A DNA stretch of 33,595 bases from a virus. This document shows positions 22,401 through 29,706 of the stretch, piece after piece. The notes beneath the pieces were generated by a model that worked only from the letters and a program-made list of their open reading frames with translations, did no database searches and had not been told where the DNA came from. Position 1 is the stretch's first letter. Every line of letters begins with the position of its first letter. The stretch spans positions 1 to 33,595 of the IMG/VR virus record IMGVR_UViG_3300025138_000171; one strand, given 5' to 3'. Position numbers and translations under genes: made by a program.

Positions 22401-24231
22401 TCCTGTTAATGTTATGAAGACATACACAGCTAAAGTTGCGCCTCAATATGAGTTTATGAACAAATTTAACAAAAGCATTGATGACCTGCTTGATGATGTA
22501 GAGCTTGGTATGCTTGCTGATGGCAATATGAGTGGGCGTGAAATCAATGCTACGTTAAGAGACATACGTCATCTAAATGATAGAGTGCATGGCACAGTTA
22601 TTCGTGATCCAGATGCCTTAAACTATAAATCAGCTATAATATTAAAAGATTTAGCCATGTTAAATTACCTTGGTTCTGCTGGATTTTCTACGCTTCCAGA
22701 CTTTGCTAAGATAATGATGGAACATGAGATGGGTACAGTGTGGAAGTCTCTGTTTGGTGTTATGAGCGACAACAGAGTGCGTATGAGTGCTGCTGAAGGA
22801 CGCATTGCTGGTGAGATTATCGACATCCTAAAGGGTGACGCTCACATGCGCTTTACCGAGAACATGAAAAACAATCCATTAAATGATGGTTACATGTCTA
22901 AGATTCGCACTGGATTCTTTATGCTTAATGGTGTTGCGCCAATGACTACCATCTTTAAAAAGATGGATGCCATTGCTAGAGGGCATACGTTAATTGATTA
23001 CTCTATAAAATTAACTCAAGGCAAAGCAAGCCCAATGGAAGTAGCTTATTTAGCTAGATACAACATTGGTCTAGCTGAAGCTACTGCTATATCTAAAGCA
23101 CCTTGGGAGCGTACAGAAGCTGGATTAATACTACCTAACTCAAGAGCGTGGGAAAATGCTATTGAGTTGCCAGAAACAACAGCAGTCATAACTATAGGCG
23201 AAGGCAAAAAAATTGGAGACAGATATGTCCCAGCTTTCTTTAATGAAAAAAGCAATACAATTACTATAGATAAAGCTTTTATATTAGATGACTTTAAGAA
23301 CAAGCCTTGGACATCTCCAAAGCTTGATGGTGTAAAAGCACTGCCAGAAAATCAATTTAAGAACCCAGAAGAATGGTATAATTTTGTTTTAACCCATGAA
23401 ATTATGCACACAAAATTTAGGCCAAAAAAGAATGAGCCTACATCTGCATACGAAAACAGAATCAATCAGCTTGCTTTGTCTGAATTATCAAAACGCAAAC
23501 AAATAAGCATGGATACTGTAGAAAATTTCCGTACCGCTATGAACTCAGGCATTATGAATACTGTTTTGATGGGTACACCAGCAGATAAACCTATTGCAGT
23601 TGATGGTGTATTTTACGTTCCTATTCATGTAGCTAGAAAAGTATTTCCAAATATAGAACCAGACCCTAAATTTAAAGGATATTATAGAATTGAGAATGGT
23701 TTGTTAGGTATGCCATTCCAGTTTATGTCTTACAGTTTTGCAGCAGCAAACAAAATTACAGCGTCATTAGCGCAAGGTCAGATAAAAAACAGAACAATAG
23801 CTATAACTGCGTCTATGGGATTAGGCTACATGGGTATGGAACTTAAATATAAAGATTGGCAAATGGAACAAATGTCTTGGCCTGATGTTATAGCTCGTTC
23901 TTTTGATGCATCTGGTGTTGCTGCATTACATTCTGATTTATTTTATACAGCTATGAATATAAGTCAGGCATTAGATGGGCCTAATCTTAGTGGTGGTCTT
24001 ATTAATCCTAAATTTAAACAAGAAAAAAATGGATATGATGCTGCATTAGCAGTTGGTGGCGCTGCACCCTCTTATGCTTTTGATGTAGGTAGGGGCATTA
24101 AAGAGCTTTTTGACGGCAACTATGGTCAAGGTGCTAATGAATTGGTAAGAAGATTGCCAACAGCGCAGCTTTGGTTTCTTAAAGATGAGATTAATGGAAT
24201 GGGTAGAGCCTTTGCTGGAGGGCGTTACTAA
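19426..24231 (+). CDS. Internal virion protein (gp16-like) with muramidase-like and HEXXH regions
   Basis: A 1601-residue protein in the place of T7 gp16 (1318 residues), the main ejected channel protein. Residues 6-12 read NNAGNIR, followed by FDSPEMGLRALHVDL and KYAPPSDNN at 68-76, the look of a P5-type peptidoglycan-cutting domain rather than the transglycosylase of T7. A 30-residue unit is repeated at 156-216 (LNELSNQELV, then LNDLSNEQLV), giving an acidic Pro-rich linker. Gly/Ala-rich hydrophobic stretches at about 411-490 could insert in membrane. At 1324-1328 HEIMH is a zinc-peptidase motif, with E1343 a possible third ligand. The C-terminal part is helical. Three activities, cell-wall opening, channel formation and perhaps proteolysis, seem joined in one chain. 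Confidence 0.86.
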   Translation: MTNIYNNAGNIRAGEEYAGETGEFYYDANGKPYVIFDSPEMGLRALHVDLRSKINEFNGDITQMFMKYAPPSDNNPTNSYIDFIKNDLNKDKLTLNDLPALVRSVIKFENTPETASYYLKPQLLQTALKLSAVDMPQSTRLFQAYDLAGISKPVKSPLNELSNQELVSVAQKKIDKFDVPDAPVEPSLNDLSNEQLVNLAQDNINKFDLPNAPEPEPQPLSVRPPSQTSRDERVAKLTAATIDTEQTDFDAPASVVSEEDDMDEREPVISAVTPEPTKSESATVKEVRPNGPLKRTPDQIYMEAAAKTIDPFTHNIRFYGEAKAKDNDPSLGESFAASIGYTYDPVIEHIKNKINYGDVVDKDYNPLEDMKGYEEFGNDLVLAQNALHMQDLKRGIDENLARRRTLSNTGFFTHLFVGLADPINLVALPFGGPAVGVLRSGLRVGSGVAALQVGQEALRAPFDPLNTATESAINIGTAFVAGNLLGGAFAVPATRRAKAYRATEEAAGNQQLSLAPSIDSRKLEPTPERPFSQVTDQDVQAVVNDGPRTILRLRQMADEAESKLNAERPNLSESEIADLENIIKNNRDAANKADNDYNLLKTEQEKRLELGERNFTSEDQSLPKNLFTDSWAFKFVTTPMKRVLQNPNAPALAKEVILGIAGDSGILLNLHKRGLTLGPSVYQKAAMRDGEWVSVYDDLRGLYGEEYGTGKQTILDYNTGDVAAKIGAKITEDTTNVSGVTNKIAAKIKAQPAQKTFVEWMTDVNIKRMKGEAPASKAEATAMSRIDEYYAQWEKRLKGSGVIGSTEYYKGHLPRLEADLLSVENAIAKLEGKTVSELKIREINLLKLKANKLKDQIDDANFHIENTSKALSMPANEDVFNPRYWNQAYILKDGNRDRLKAILSSWYQANPYIYKAKINSVTGKQAGWERVELDSSITATNKRADDTIDEILGIKDPTDVNAQYFGHGRSKHFKHRGIDIPNKLVVEFIETNPVNVMKTYTAKVAPQYEFMNKFNKSIDDLLDDVELGMLADGNMSGREINATLRDIRHLNDRVHGTVIRDPDALNYKSAIILKDLAMLNYLGSAGFSTLPDFAKIMMEHEMGTVWKSLFGVMSDNRVRMSAAEGRIAGEIIDILKGDAHMRFTENMKNNPLNDGYMSKIRTGFFMLNGVAPMTTIFKKMDAIARGHTLIDYSIKLTQGKASPMEVAYLARYNIGLAEATAISKAPWERTEAGLILPNSRAWENAIELPETTAVITIGEGKKIGDRYVPAFFNEKSNTITIDKAFILDDFKNKPWTSPKLDGVKALPENQFKNPEEWYNFVLTHEIMHTKFRPKKNEPTSAYENRINQLALSELSKRKQISMDTVENFRTAMNSGIMNTVLMGTPADKPIAVDGVFYVPIHVARKVFPNIEPDPKFKGYYRIENGLLGMPFQFMSYSFAAANKITASLAQGQIKNRTIAITASMGLGYMGMELKYKDWQMEQMSWPDVIARSFDASGVAALHSDLFYTAMNISQALDGPNLSGGLINPKFKQEKNGYDAALAVGGAAPSYAFDVGRGIKELFDGNYGQGANELVRRLPTAQLWFLKDEINGMGRAFAGGRY

Positions 24232-24241
24232 TTGTGCGTTG
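24231..24241 (+). promoter_or_regulatory. TTGTGCGTTG motif, copy 4 (before tail fibre)
   Basis: ATTGTGCGTTG begins in the stop codon of the internal virion gene, 43 bases before the tail fibre start, in the same relation to stop and next start as copy 2. No clear -10 follows, so a role other than sigma70 promoter is possible. Confidence 0.4.
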
Positions 24242-24273
24242 AGCATTTTGTTAAATAGGAGTAGGGTTTTGGC

Positions 24274-25518
24274 ATGACTATAAACATAGCTGATAACACA
24301 CCGAGAGTATCGTACACAGTTTCGGCTGGCGCAACGCAAACTTCTTTTACAGTTTCGTTTGAGTTTTTTGCTAGTGCTGATCTAAACGTATACGTTGATG
24401 GAACTAAAAAAAGCATTAGCACTCATTACACTGTAAGTGGTGGTAATGGGTCTACTGGTGCGGTTGCTATATCTGTAACTGGAGCGTCTGGTGGTAGTAC
24501 AGTTGTTATAACTAGAAGCATTGCGCTTGAAAGAACTACTGATTTTCCATCTCAAGGCGCATTTCAGATAACAACATTAAATACAGAGCTTGACAGAATC
24601 ACAGCAATTCAAGCTGACCTTGATGATGAAACACAAAGATCGCTTAGACTTTCAGATGAAGATGCTGCTGTAACAATGACATTGCCGCTTAAAGCGACAA
24701 GAGTTGGTACTGTTCTTGGCTTTAATGCATCAACAGGTGCGCCAGAAGCAGGGCCAACAATAGCAAGTGTTGGCACACTGGCTGCAAATTCAGCTAACAT
24801 TAATACTGTAGCTGGTATTTCAGCCAATGTAACAACGGTAGCTGGAATTTCTGCTAATACAACAACAGTAGCTGGCATATCAGGAAACGTAACTACAGTA
24901 GCAGGTATTTCAAGTGCCGTTACTACAGTAGCAAATAACGCTAGCGCAGTTAGTGGGGCTAGTGCTAACGCAACTTTAGCTGCAAACTACGCAACAAAAA
25001 TAGATGGTGCTGTACCTGCTACATCAGATTTTTCTGCAAAAGCACAAGCTGTTGGTGGTACTGGCGTTACTAGCGTCACTGGTTCAGCTAGAGAATGGGC
25101 ATTAGGTGGCGGGAGCAGCCCTAATGCAACAGTTCATGTTGATACTGGCGATGAGTATTCAGCTAAAGGTTATGCTGTTGGTGCATTAGATCGTGGTCAA
25201 TCTACTGGCAAACATTCAGCAAAAGATTGGGCAACCTATACCAGCGGTACGGTAGATGGTTCTGGTTATTCGGCTAAATATTGGGCTGAACAAGCAGCGG
25301 CATCAGCGGATTCTTTTGACGATAGATACCTTGGCCCAAAATCTAGCGATCCAACTGTAGATAATGATGGTGATGCCTTAAATGCTGGTGATTTATATTA
25401 TTCTACAAGCTCGTCAATTATGAAAGTCTACAATGGCACTGCTTGGGAAGCAGTGGCAACAAGCACAACTGGACTTGCAACGGCAGGGTTTAGTATAGCC
25501 ATGAGTATTGCGCTTTAA
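24274..25518 (+). CDS. Tail fibre protein (gp17-like N-terminus)
   Basis: A 414-residue fibre. The first 150 residues form the tail-attachment domain of T7 gp17-type fibres: VSYTVSAGATQTSFTVSFEF, VYVDGTKKSISTHYTVSGGN and RTTDFPSQGAFQITTLNTEL, DRITAIQADL. Next comes a shaft of five ten-residue repeats (xNVTTVAGIS at 175-220) and collagen-like or coiled shaft motifs (EYSAKGYAVG, HSAKDWATY, GYSAKYWAEQAAAS). The C-terminus LNAGDLYYSTSSSIMKVYNG and TAWEAVA is a module common at fibre ends. It anchors the receptor-binding apparatus; the next five genes probably add the adhesins. Confidence 0.88.
   Translation: MTINIADNTPRVSYTVSAGATQTSFTVSFEFFASADLNVYVDGTKKSISTHYTVSGGNGSTGAVAISVTGASGGSTVVITRSIALERTTDFPSQGAFQITTLNTELDRITAIQADLDDETQRSLRLSDEDAAVTMTLPLKATRVGTVLGFNASTGAPEAGPTIASVGTLAANSANINTVAGISANVTTVAGISANTTTVAGISGNVTTVAGISSAVTTVANNASAVSGASANATLAANYATKIDGAVPATSDFSAKAQAVGGTGVTSVTGSAREWALGGGSSPNATVHVDTGDEYSAKGYAVGALDRGQSTGKHSAKDWATYTSGTVDGSGYSAKYWAEQAAASADSFDDRYLGPKSSDPTVDNDGDALNAGDLYYSTSSSIMKVYNGTAWEAVATSTTGLATAGFSIAMSIAL
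24796..24933 (+). repeat. 30-base tandem repeat encoding fibre shaft
   Basis: Five in-frame units of 30 bases encode INTVAGISAN, VTTVAGISAN, TTTVAGISGN, VTTVAGISSA and VTTVANNASA. The protein repeat is tighter than the DNA repeat, which varies at third positions. It is the shaft of the fibre and could vary in copy number between strains. Confidence 0.85.
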
Positions 25519-25542
25519 CCAATTAAAACAAGGACTTAACCA

Positions 25543-26217
25543 ATGGCACAGAATTTTAGAAGATACAGAGTAACAGGGGTCGGAACAACTGCTGCTGATA
25601 TTCCAGACGGTTCAGACTTTGACAGTTACGATACGCTAGTTGGCATACACATGGCTAACACATCTGCAAATGCGATAACGGCATCTGCTTTTATGACTAG
25701 CGATACTTCGGCTGGTGACAACATTGGGGCTGATTATGAATTTGCAGTTACGGTGGCTGGTGGTGCTTTTGTTTTAGACACAGTAAGCAAGCCAGCAATT
25801 ACAATATACAAAGGATTTACATATACTTTTGATGTTAGTAACGCTAGTAACGCCACCCATGTTTTGCGCTTTGCAACTCAAGCTGATGGGGCAAATTCAA
25901 GCGGATACACAACTGGTGTAACAGCAACAGGAACTGCGGGTCAAGCTGGTGCAAAGGTTGTAATTGTAACCACAAGCGCAACTCCAACAACTTTGTATTA
26001 TTATTGCACAGCCCACACTGGAATGGGCAATACAGCTACCGTTTCTGATGTTCATTATCTTATTAAAGACGCAAGCATACCTTCTGGATCGGCTCTCCAA
26101 ATTTTAGATGGCGGTGCAAAGATTGTGGTGCAATCTGGTGATAGGTTGTTTGTTCAGTCAAGCGTGGCTGGCTCACTTGATTGTTGGGTTTCAGCAGTAG
26201 ATGCAATTAGTAGTTAG
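25543..26217 (+). CDS. Virion protein with inserted cupredoxin-like domain
   Basis: A 224-residue protein in two layers. The outer parts, 1-60 (NFRRYRVTGVGTTAADIPDG ... LVGIHMANTS) and 169-224 (VHYLIKDASIPSGSALQILD ... GAKIVVQSGDRLFVQSS), together make a small protein type common in tail clusters of marine phages. Between them, about 80-168, is a cupredoxin-like domain: KPAITIYKGFTYTFDVSN, THVLRF with H106, and LYYYCTAHTGMGNT with C155, H158 and M161. H...C-x2-H-x2-M is the type 1 copper ligand set as spaced in amicyanin. Whether it binds copper, or serves only as a beta-sandwich adhesin, is open. Its place next to the fibre gene argues for a particle component. Confidence 0.8.
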   Translation: MAQNFRRYRVTGVGTTAADIPDGSDFDSYDTLVGIHMANTSANAITASAFMTSDTSAGDNIGADYEFAVTVAGGAFVLDTVSKPAITIYKGFTYTFDVSNASNATHVLRFATQADGANSSGYTTGVTATGTAGQAGAKVVIVTTSATPTTLYYYCTAHTGMGNTATVSDVHYLIKDASIPSGSALQILDGGAKIVVQSGDRLFVQSSVAGSLDCWVSAVDAISS

Positions 26218-26224
26218 GTGACAC

Positions 26225-27049
26225 ATGGGATATGTAGGTAATCCACAAGCAACGGCATTTAGCAGCAAGCCAGCTAAACAAGATTTAACTGGTGCGTCTG
26301 GCACTAGCTTGACGCTTTCTCACGCTGTTGCAAATGCGGAAAGCATTGACTTGTTTATTAACAACGTGAGGCAAGAGCCTACTACTGCATACTCTGTTGG
26401 GGGCGATGATGTCACAGTGACGCTTACTGGTTCTGTAGTATCATCAGATGATATTTATGTAGTGTATAATTCATTGGCTTTGCAAACGACAGTACCACCG
26501 GATGGGTCTGTTAGCACAGCCAAGATCATTGATGGCAATGTAACCGCCGCTAAGTTAGCTGCAAGCTTAGACTTGTCTACCAAATCATTAACAATGCCAA
26601 CTGGTTCTTTGTTGCAGTTTGTGCATGACCAATCTGCAATCGGTGGTTCTACAGCAACAATTCCTCAGGATAATACATCACCGACAATAACAGAAGGTGT
26701 AGAAGTATTTTCTTGTGCAATTACACCAACAGCAGCAAATAGCAGTCTTTTAATACAAATGACTTGCCAAATGTCTGGTGCTGGAAATGGTCATTATGTA
26801 GTGTGGGATTTGTTTGAAGGTAACACTCTTGTTGGCGCATGGTCTAATTATTTAACTGCTAGTAATGGTGGAGTTATAGCTAGTTTTAATATTGTTAGGG
26901 CAGCTTCAACAACAAATGCAAGGACATACAGTGTAAGAGCAGGGTTTGCAAGTGGAACGGCAGGGACACTTTATTATGGTTATGTTTCTGGTAACTCCTA
27001 CGGTCAGTTAAATCAAAACTACATGACCATACAAGAAATAGCAGGATAG
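26225..27049 (+). CDS. Modular tail fibre protein 1 (A-type N-terminus, EIAG-type C-terminus)
   Basis: A 274-residue protein. N-terminal module A, about 1-115: MGYVGNPQATAFSSKPAKQD, SLTLSHAVANAESIDLFINN, VRQEPTTAYSVGG, DDIYVVYNSLALQT and GSVSTAKIIDGNVTAAKLAA. This beta-rich adaptor occurs again at 27599. The C-terminal module (from about 125) is a beta-sandwich-like receptor domain that ends YMTIQEIAG; the same ending closes the protein at 28475. It is probably one of several small adhesins that attach to the tail. Confidence 0.75.
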   Translation: MGYVGNPQATAFSSKPAKQDLTGASGTSLTLSHAVANAESIDLFINNVRQEPTTAYSVGGDDVTVTLTGSVVSSDDIYVVYNSLALQTTVPPDGSVSTAKIIDGNVTAAKLAASLDLSTKSLTMPTGSLLQFVHDQSAIGGSTATIPQDNTSPTITEGVEVFSCAITPTAANSSLLIQMTCQMSGAGNGHYVVWDLFEGNTLVGAWSNYLTASNGGVIASFNIVRAASTTNARTYSVRAGFASGTAGTLYYGYVSGNSYGQLNQNYMTIQEIAG

Positions 27050-27058
27050 GAGGCAGAC

Positions 27059-27550
27059 ATGGCTTTATCTAAAATACAATCAGAGAGCGTCAACCTAGCC
27101 GATGACTTTGCGTTCACAGGCACAATCACTGGGGCTAGTCCAAGTCTTGTAGCGTTTCATGCTGACACAATAGCAGTAACTTCAGCCGGAAATTACCTTA
27201 CATTCACAAATGAAGTTACTGATACAGCCTCTGCTTACAATGTTTCTAACGGCACATTTACTGTTCCAGCAAATGCTGGTGGAACATATCTTTTTTACGC
27301 AAGTATAAACTATGACAAACAATCTAGTAGTGACACTGATGGAAATTATGTAGTCCTTGAAATTCGTAAAAACAACGCAGAAGTTGTGTCATTTATTTCT
27401 CATTACTACGGCAGAGGTGATTATGATTATGTTGCGGGGCAATTGGTAATTACATTAGCTGCTGCTGATACCATACGTATTTTTAATAATGGAAACGCAA
27501 CAACAATTGGAGGTACTTACAGTCACTTCAATGGATTTAGGATTGGTTAA
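27059..27550 (+). CDS. Modular tail fibre protein 2 (B-type N-terminus, C1q-like C-terminus)
   Basis: A 163-residue protein. The short B module, MALSKIQSESVNLADDFAF, is the start also seen in the protein at 28475 and in the 14-codon remnant at 27553. The rest looks like a C1q/TNF-type jelly roll: LVAFHADTIAVTSAGNY, NGTFTVPANAGGTYLFYASI, VLEIRKNNAEVVSF, GQLVITLAAADTIRIF and the ending HFNGFRIG. Such trimeric jelly rolls are common receptor-binding heads. AGGAGG lies before the start. Confidence 0.75.
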   Translation: MALSKIQSESVNLADDFAFTGTITGASPSLVAFHADTIAVTSAGNYLTFTNEVTDTASAYNVSNGTFTVPANAGGTYLFYASINYDKQSSSDTDGNYVVLEIRKNNAEVVSFISHYYGRGDYDYVAGQLVITLAAADTIRIFNNGNATTIGGTYSHFNGFRIG

Positions 27551-27552
27551 TT

Positions 27553-27597
27553 ATGGCATTATCTAAGATAAAATCAGACAAAGCCGTAAGGAGATAA
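27553..27597 (+). pseudogene. 14-codon remnant of a MALSKI-type fibre gene
   Basis: After the preceding stop a frame reads MALSKIKSDKAVRR and stops. Its first eight codons encode nearly the same residues as the gene at 27059 (MALSKIQS). It sits exactly where a B-type gene would begin and ends in the AAGGAGAT ribosome site of the next gene. A truncated copy left by recombination between modules is the simplest reading; a short leader peptide is the alternative. Confidence 0.55.
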
Positions 27598-27598
27598 T

Positions 27599-28465
27599 AT
27601 GCCCTACATTGGAACTCAACCAACCACAGGTGTGTTTACTGAGCTAGATGCTCTGACTGCATCAGCCACGGCTGACTATGCTCTTACCCTTGGTGGCGCA
27701 GCTTACAACCCAGCAACAGTTAACAACCTTTTGGTTAGCATTAATGGTGTTATCCAAGCTGGATCTACGATGAGCTTGTCAGGTAGCACACTGACGGTGG
27801 GTGCTACGCTTTCATCATCTGATGTTATAGATTTTGTTAGAGTGTTTGGTTCTGTCGGCACTGTGTCTACGCCTACTGATGGCTCAGTGACTACAGCCAA
27901 GCTAGGTAATGGTTCTGTTACTGCCGCCAAGTTAGCAGCGGGTGTGCAAGGTGTGGCTGGCATTACTACTGCCAGCACTAGCGGTACAGCTATGAGCATT
28001 GATAGTTCCAACCGTATTCTTACACCAGCTAGACCAGCGTTTTCAGTGCGGGGTTCTGGTAGTTGGGTTGATGTAGCTAATGGTTCTGAAGTTACTATCG
28101 TAATGGCTTCGGCTGACGTAAATATCGGAAGCTACTATTCTACAAGCACATACAAATTTACCGCCCCGATAGCAGGTGCGTATTGGTTTTCGGCAAATGT
28201 CTATTTGCGAAACAATGGTGGCAGTTCATCAGATAGTGGGACTTACGGATACTCAAGAATAAAAAAGAATGGTTCTGTCATTTCGGGTTTGGAATCTATC
28301 CACGGTTACTTAAACAACGGTGATGCTGACCAAACAACCAGTATTAGCGGTTTGGTTCAACTTGCTGTCAATGATTATATAACGGTAAATATGCAGTCTA
28401 CTGGTGGTGGAACAAGTAGTTATCACGGTTCTAGTACGTCATTTCACGGCTACCTAATAGGATAG
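27599..28465 (+). CDS. Modular tail fibre protein 3 (A-type N-terminus, C1q-like C-terminus)
   Basis: A 288-residue protein. Module A recurs: MPYIGTQPTTGVFTELDALT, VNNLLVSINGVIQAGSTMSL, SDVIDFVRVFG and GSVTTAKLGNGSVTAAKLAA. The C-terminal half is C1q-like: PAFSVRGSGSWVDVANGSEV, YKFTAPIAGAYWFSANVYLR, RIKKNGSVISG, GLVQLAVNDYITVNM and the ending SFHGYLIG. It thus joins the adaptor of protein 1 to a head like that of protein 2. Confidence 0.77.
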   Translation: MPYIGTQPTTGVFTELDALTASATADYALTLGGAAYNPATVNNLLVSINGVIQAGSTMSLSGSTLTVGATLSSSDVIDFVRVFGSVGTVSTPTDGSVTTAKLGNGSVTAAKLAAGVQGVAGITTASTSGTAMSIDSSNRILTPARPAFSVRGSGSWVDVANGSEVTIVMASADVNIGSYYSTSTYKFTAPIAGAYWFSANVYLRNNGGSSSDSGTYGYSRIKKNGSVISGLESIHGYLNNGDADQTTSISGLVQLAVNDYITVNMQSTGGGTSSYHGSSTSFHGYLIG

Positions 28466-28474
28466 GAAACAGAC

Positions 28475-29005
28475 ATGGCACTTACAAAACTAAACAATCA
28501 GTCTCTTGCCGCAGTTACGGCTGCTGGTATTCCTATTCGTAGTGGTAGTGTGCTTCAAGTTAAACAAATTGTAAATAACACAAAAATAATTAAAACCAGT
28601 GAGAGTTTTGTAGATTCTGGTTTATTTAGTGGATTTACTTTTGATAACAATTTACAAGCTAACTCAAAAGTTTTTGCAACAATTGAAGCAACTATAGGTG
28701 AACAAGGCTCACCTGCTTGGGCGTATCCATTTGTATTAACTTTATATGAAGGTTCATCTAACATTGGTAATGATGCAAATAGTGCAATATGTGGAAGTCT
28801 TGGTGCGCTTAACGGAAATAATGAGAATGATATTTACGGTATGGAGCGTGTTTATGGGAGTATTCTTTACTCACCTTCTTCGACAAACCCGTCATATAAA
28901 CTTTATGTAAAGTCTGTATCTGGTACTTTTAATAGATCAGTAGGTGGTTCTATTAATATTAATACAGGTGGCACACGAATTACCCTTATGGAAATCGCTG
29001 GCTAA
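28475..29005 (+). CDS. Modular tail fibre protein 4 (B-type N-terminus, EIAG-type C-terminus)
   Basis: A 176-residue protein. MALTKLNNQSLAAVTAAGIP is a very common opening of marine phage tail proteins and is related to the B module at 27059. The remainder (SGSVLQVKQIVNNTKIIKTS, AYPFVLTLYEGSSNIG, YKLYVKSVSGTF) is beta-rich and ends RITLMEIAG, like the protein at 26225 (YMTIQEIAG), with a matching W/F-DLxEG or LTLYEG strand. It completes the four-gene set. Receptor-binding role inferred. Confidence 0.72.
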   Translation: MALTKLNNQSLAAVTAAGIPIRSGSVLQVKQIVNNTKIIKTSESFVDSGLFSGFTFDNNLQANSKVFATIEATIGEQGSPAWAYPFVLTLYEGSSNIGNDANSAICGSLGALNGNNENDIYGMERVYGSILYSPSSTNPSYKLYVKSVSGTFNRSVGGSININTGGTRITLMEIAG

Positions 29006-29008
29006 CAA

Positions 29009-29503
29009 ATGGTAGTAGCCGAAGTTCTCACAGGTATCAGTCTTGTTAAGGCTTCAGTTGATTTTATTAAATCTAATATTAGCACTGCTCAAGACATTGG
29101 GCAGATAGCCAGCCAGATAGATGATCTGTTTGCTGGTGAAAAACAGGTGCAGCAAGCTAGAGCCAAGAAATCTGGCAGTGGTTTGGGCGATCAGTTTGGT
29201 GTTGATACTGTAGCTAAAGAAATGATTGATGCTAGGCTGGCTGCCGAGAAGCTACAAGAAGTAGCAACTATGGTTGATATGCGGTTTGGTCATGGCACTT
29301 GGGCTGGCATTATAGCTGAGAGAGCCAAGCGTATCCAAGAGGCCAAAGAAGCAGAGGCTGTAGCTAGACGCAAGAAGATACAAAAAGATAGAGAGTTTGA
29401 AGAGATGATGAAGCAAGCTGTGCTTGTTGGAACAATCATTGTTATAGCAGTAGGCTTGTTTATTTTTTTAATGGTCAGTGTAGCAAAGGCGATTGTTATA
29501 TGA
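29009..29503 (+). CDS. Membrane-anchored helical protein of the lysis region
   Basis: A 164-residue protein. The N-terminal half is helical (EVLTGISLVKASVDFIKSNI, GQIASQIDDLFAG), a conserved-looking VDMRFGHGTWAGIIAERAKR lies at 89-108, then a charged helix leads to one C-terminal membrane span at about 137-160 (VLVGTIIVIAVGLFIFLMV). I recall similar proteins in marine phage genomes at this place, without known function. It lies between the last fibre gene and the lysis genes, so either a minor particle part or a lysis helper is possible. Confidence 0.68.
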   Translation: MVVAEVLTGISLVKASVDFIKSNISTAQDIGQIASQIDDLFAGEKQVQQARAKKSGSGLGDQFGVDTVAKEMIDARLAAEKLQEVATMVDMRFGHGTWAGIIAERAKRIQEAKEAEAVARRKKIQKDREFEEMMKQAVLVGTIIVIAVGLFIFLMVSVAKAIVI

Positions 29504-29706
29504 TTAGTGTTGAGCAGTTTCTTAAATGGAAAGTTTTGCCTAGATGTATGATGCTTGCATCTACTGTTATGTCTTGGCGTTGCGCTGAATGGTTTATGGA
29601 ATTAGATGTGCCTACAGCAGCCCAGTCTGCATTTGTATCTGTAGTTATGGGTGTAATGACAGGCGTGTTTGGTATTTGGATGGGGCATGAGCATAAGGGG
29701 GAGTAA
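29500..29706 (+). CDS. Small two-span membrane protein, lysis cassette
   Basis: A 68-residue protein with two hydrophobic segments (CMMLASTVMSWRCAEWFM and SAFVSVVMGVMTGVFGIWMG) separated by the polar DVPTAAQ turn. It begins at an ATGA overlap and ends one base before the next gene. Holin or antiholin is possible from size and topology, but the next gene has the better holin match. Confidence 0.65.
   Translation: MISVEQFLKWKVLPRCMMLASTVMSWRCAEWFMELDVPTAAQSAFVSVVMGVMTGVFGIWMGHEHKGE

Noticed and set aside
24796-24933. CRISPR-like periodic repeat
   Set aside because: The 30-base units are contiguous, in frame and coding (fibre shaft decapeptides), with no spacers.
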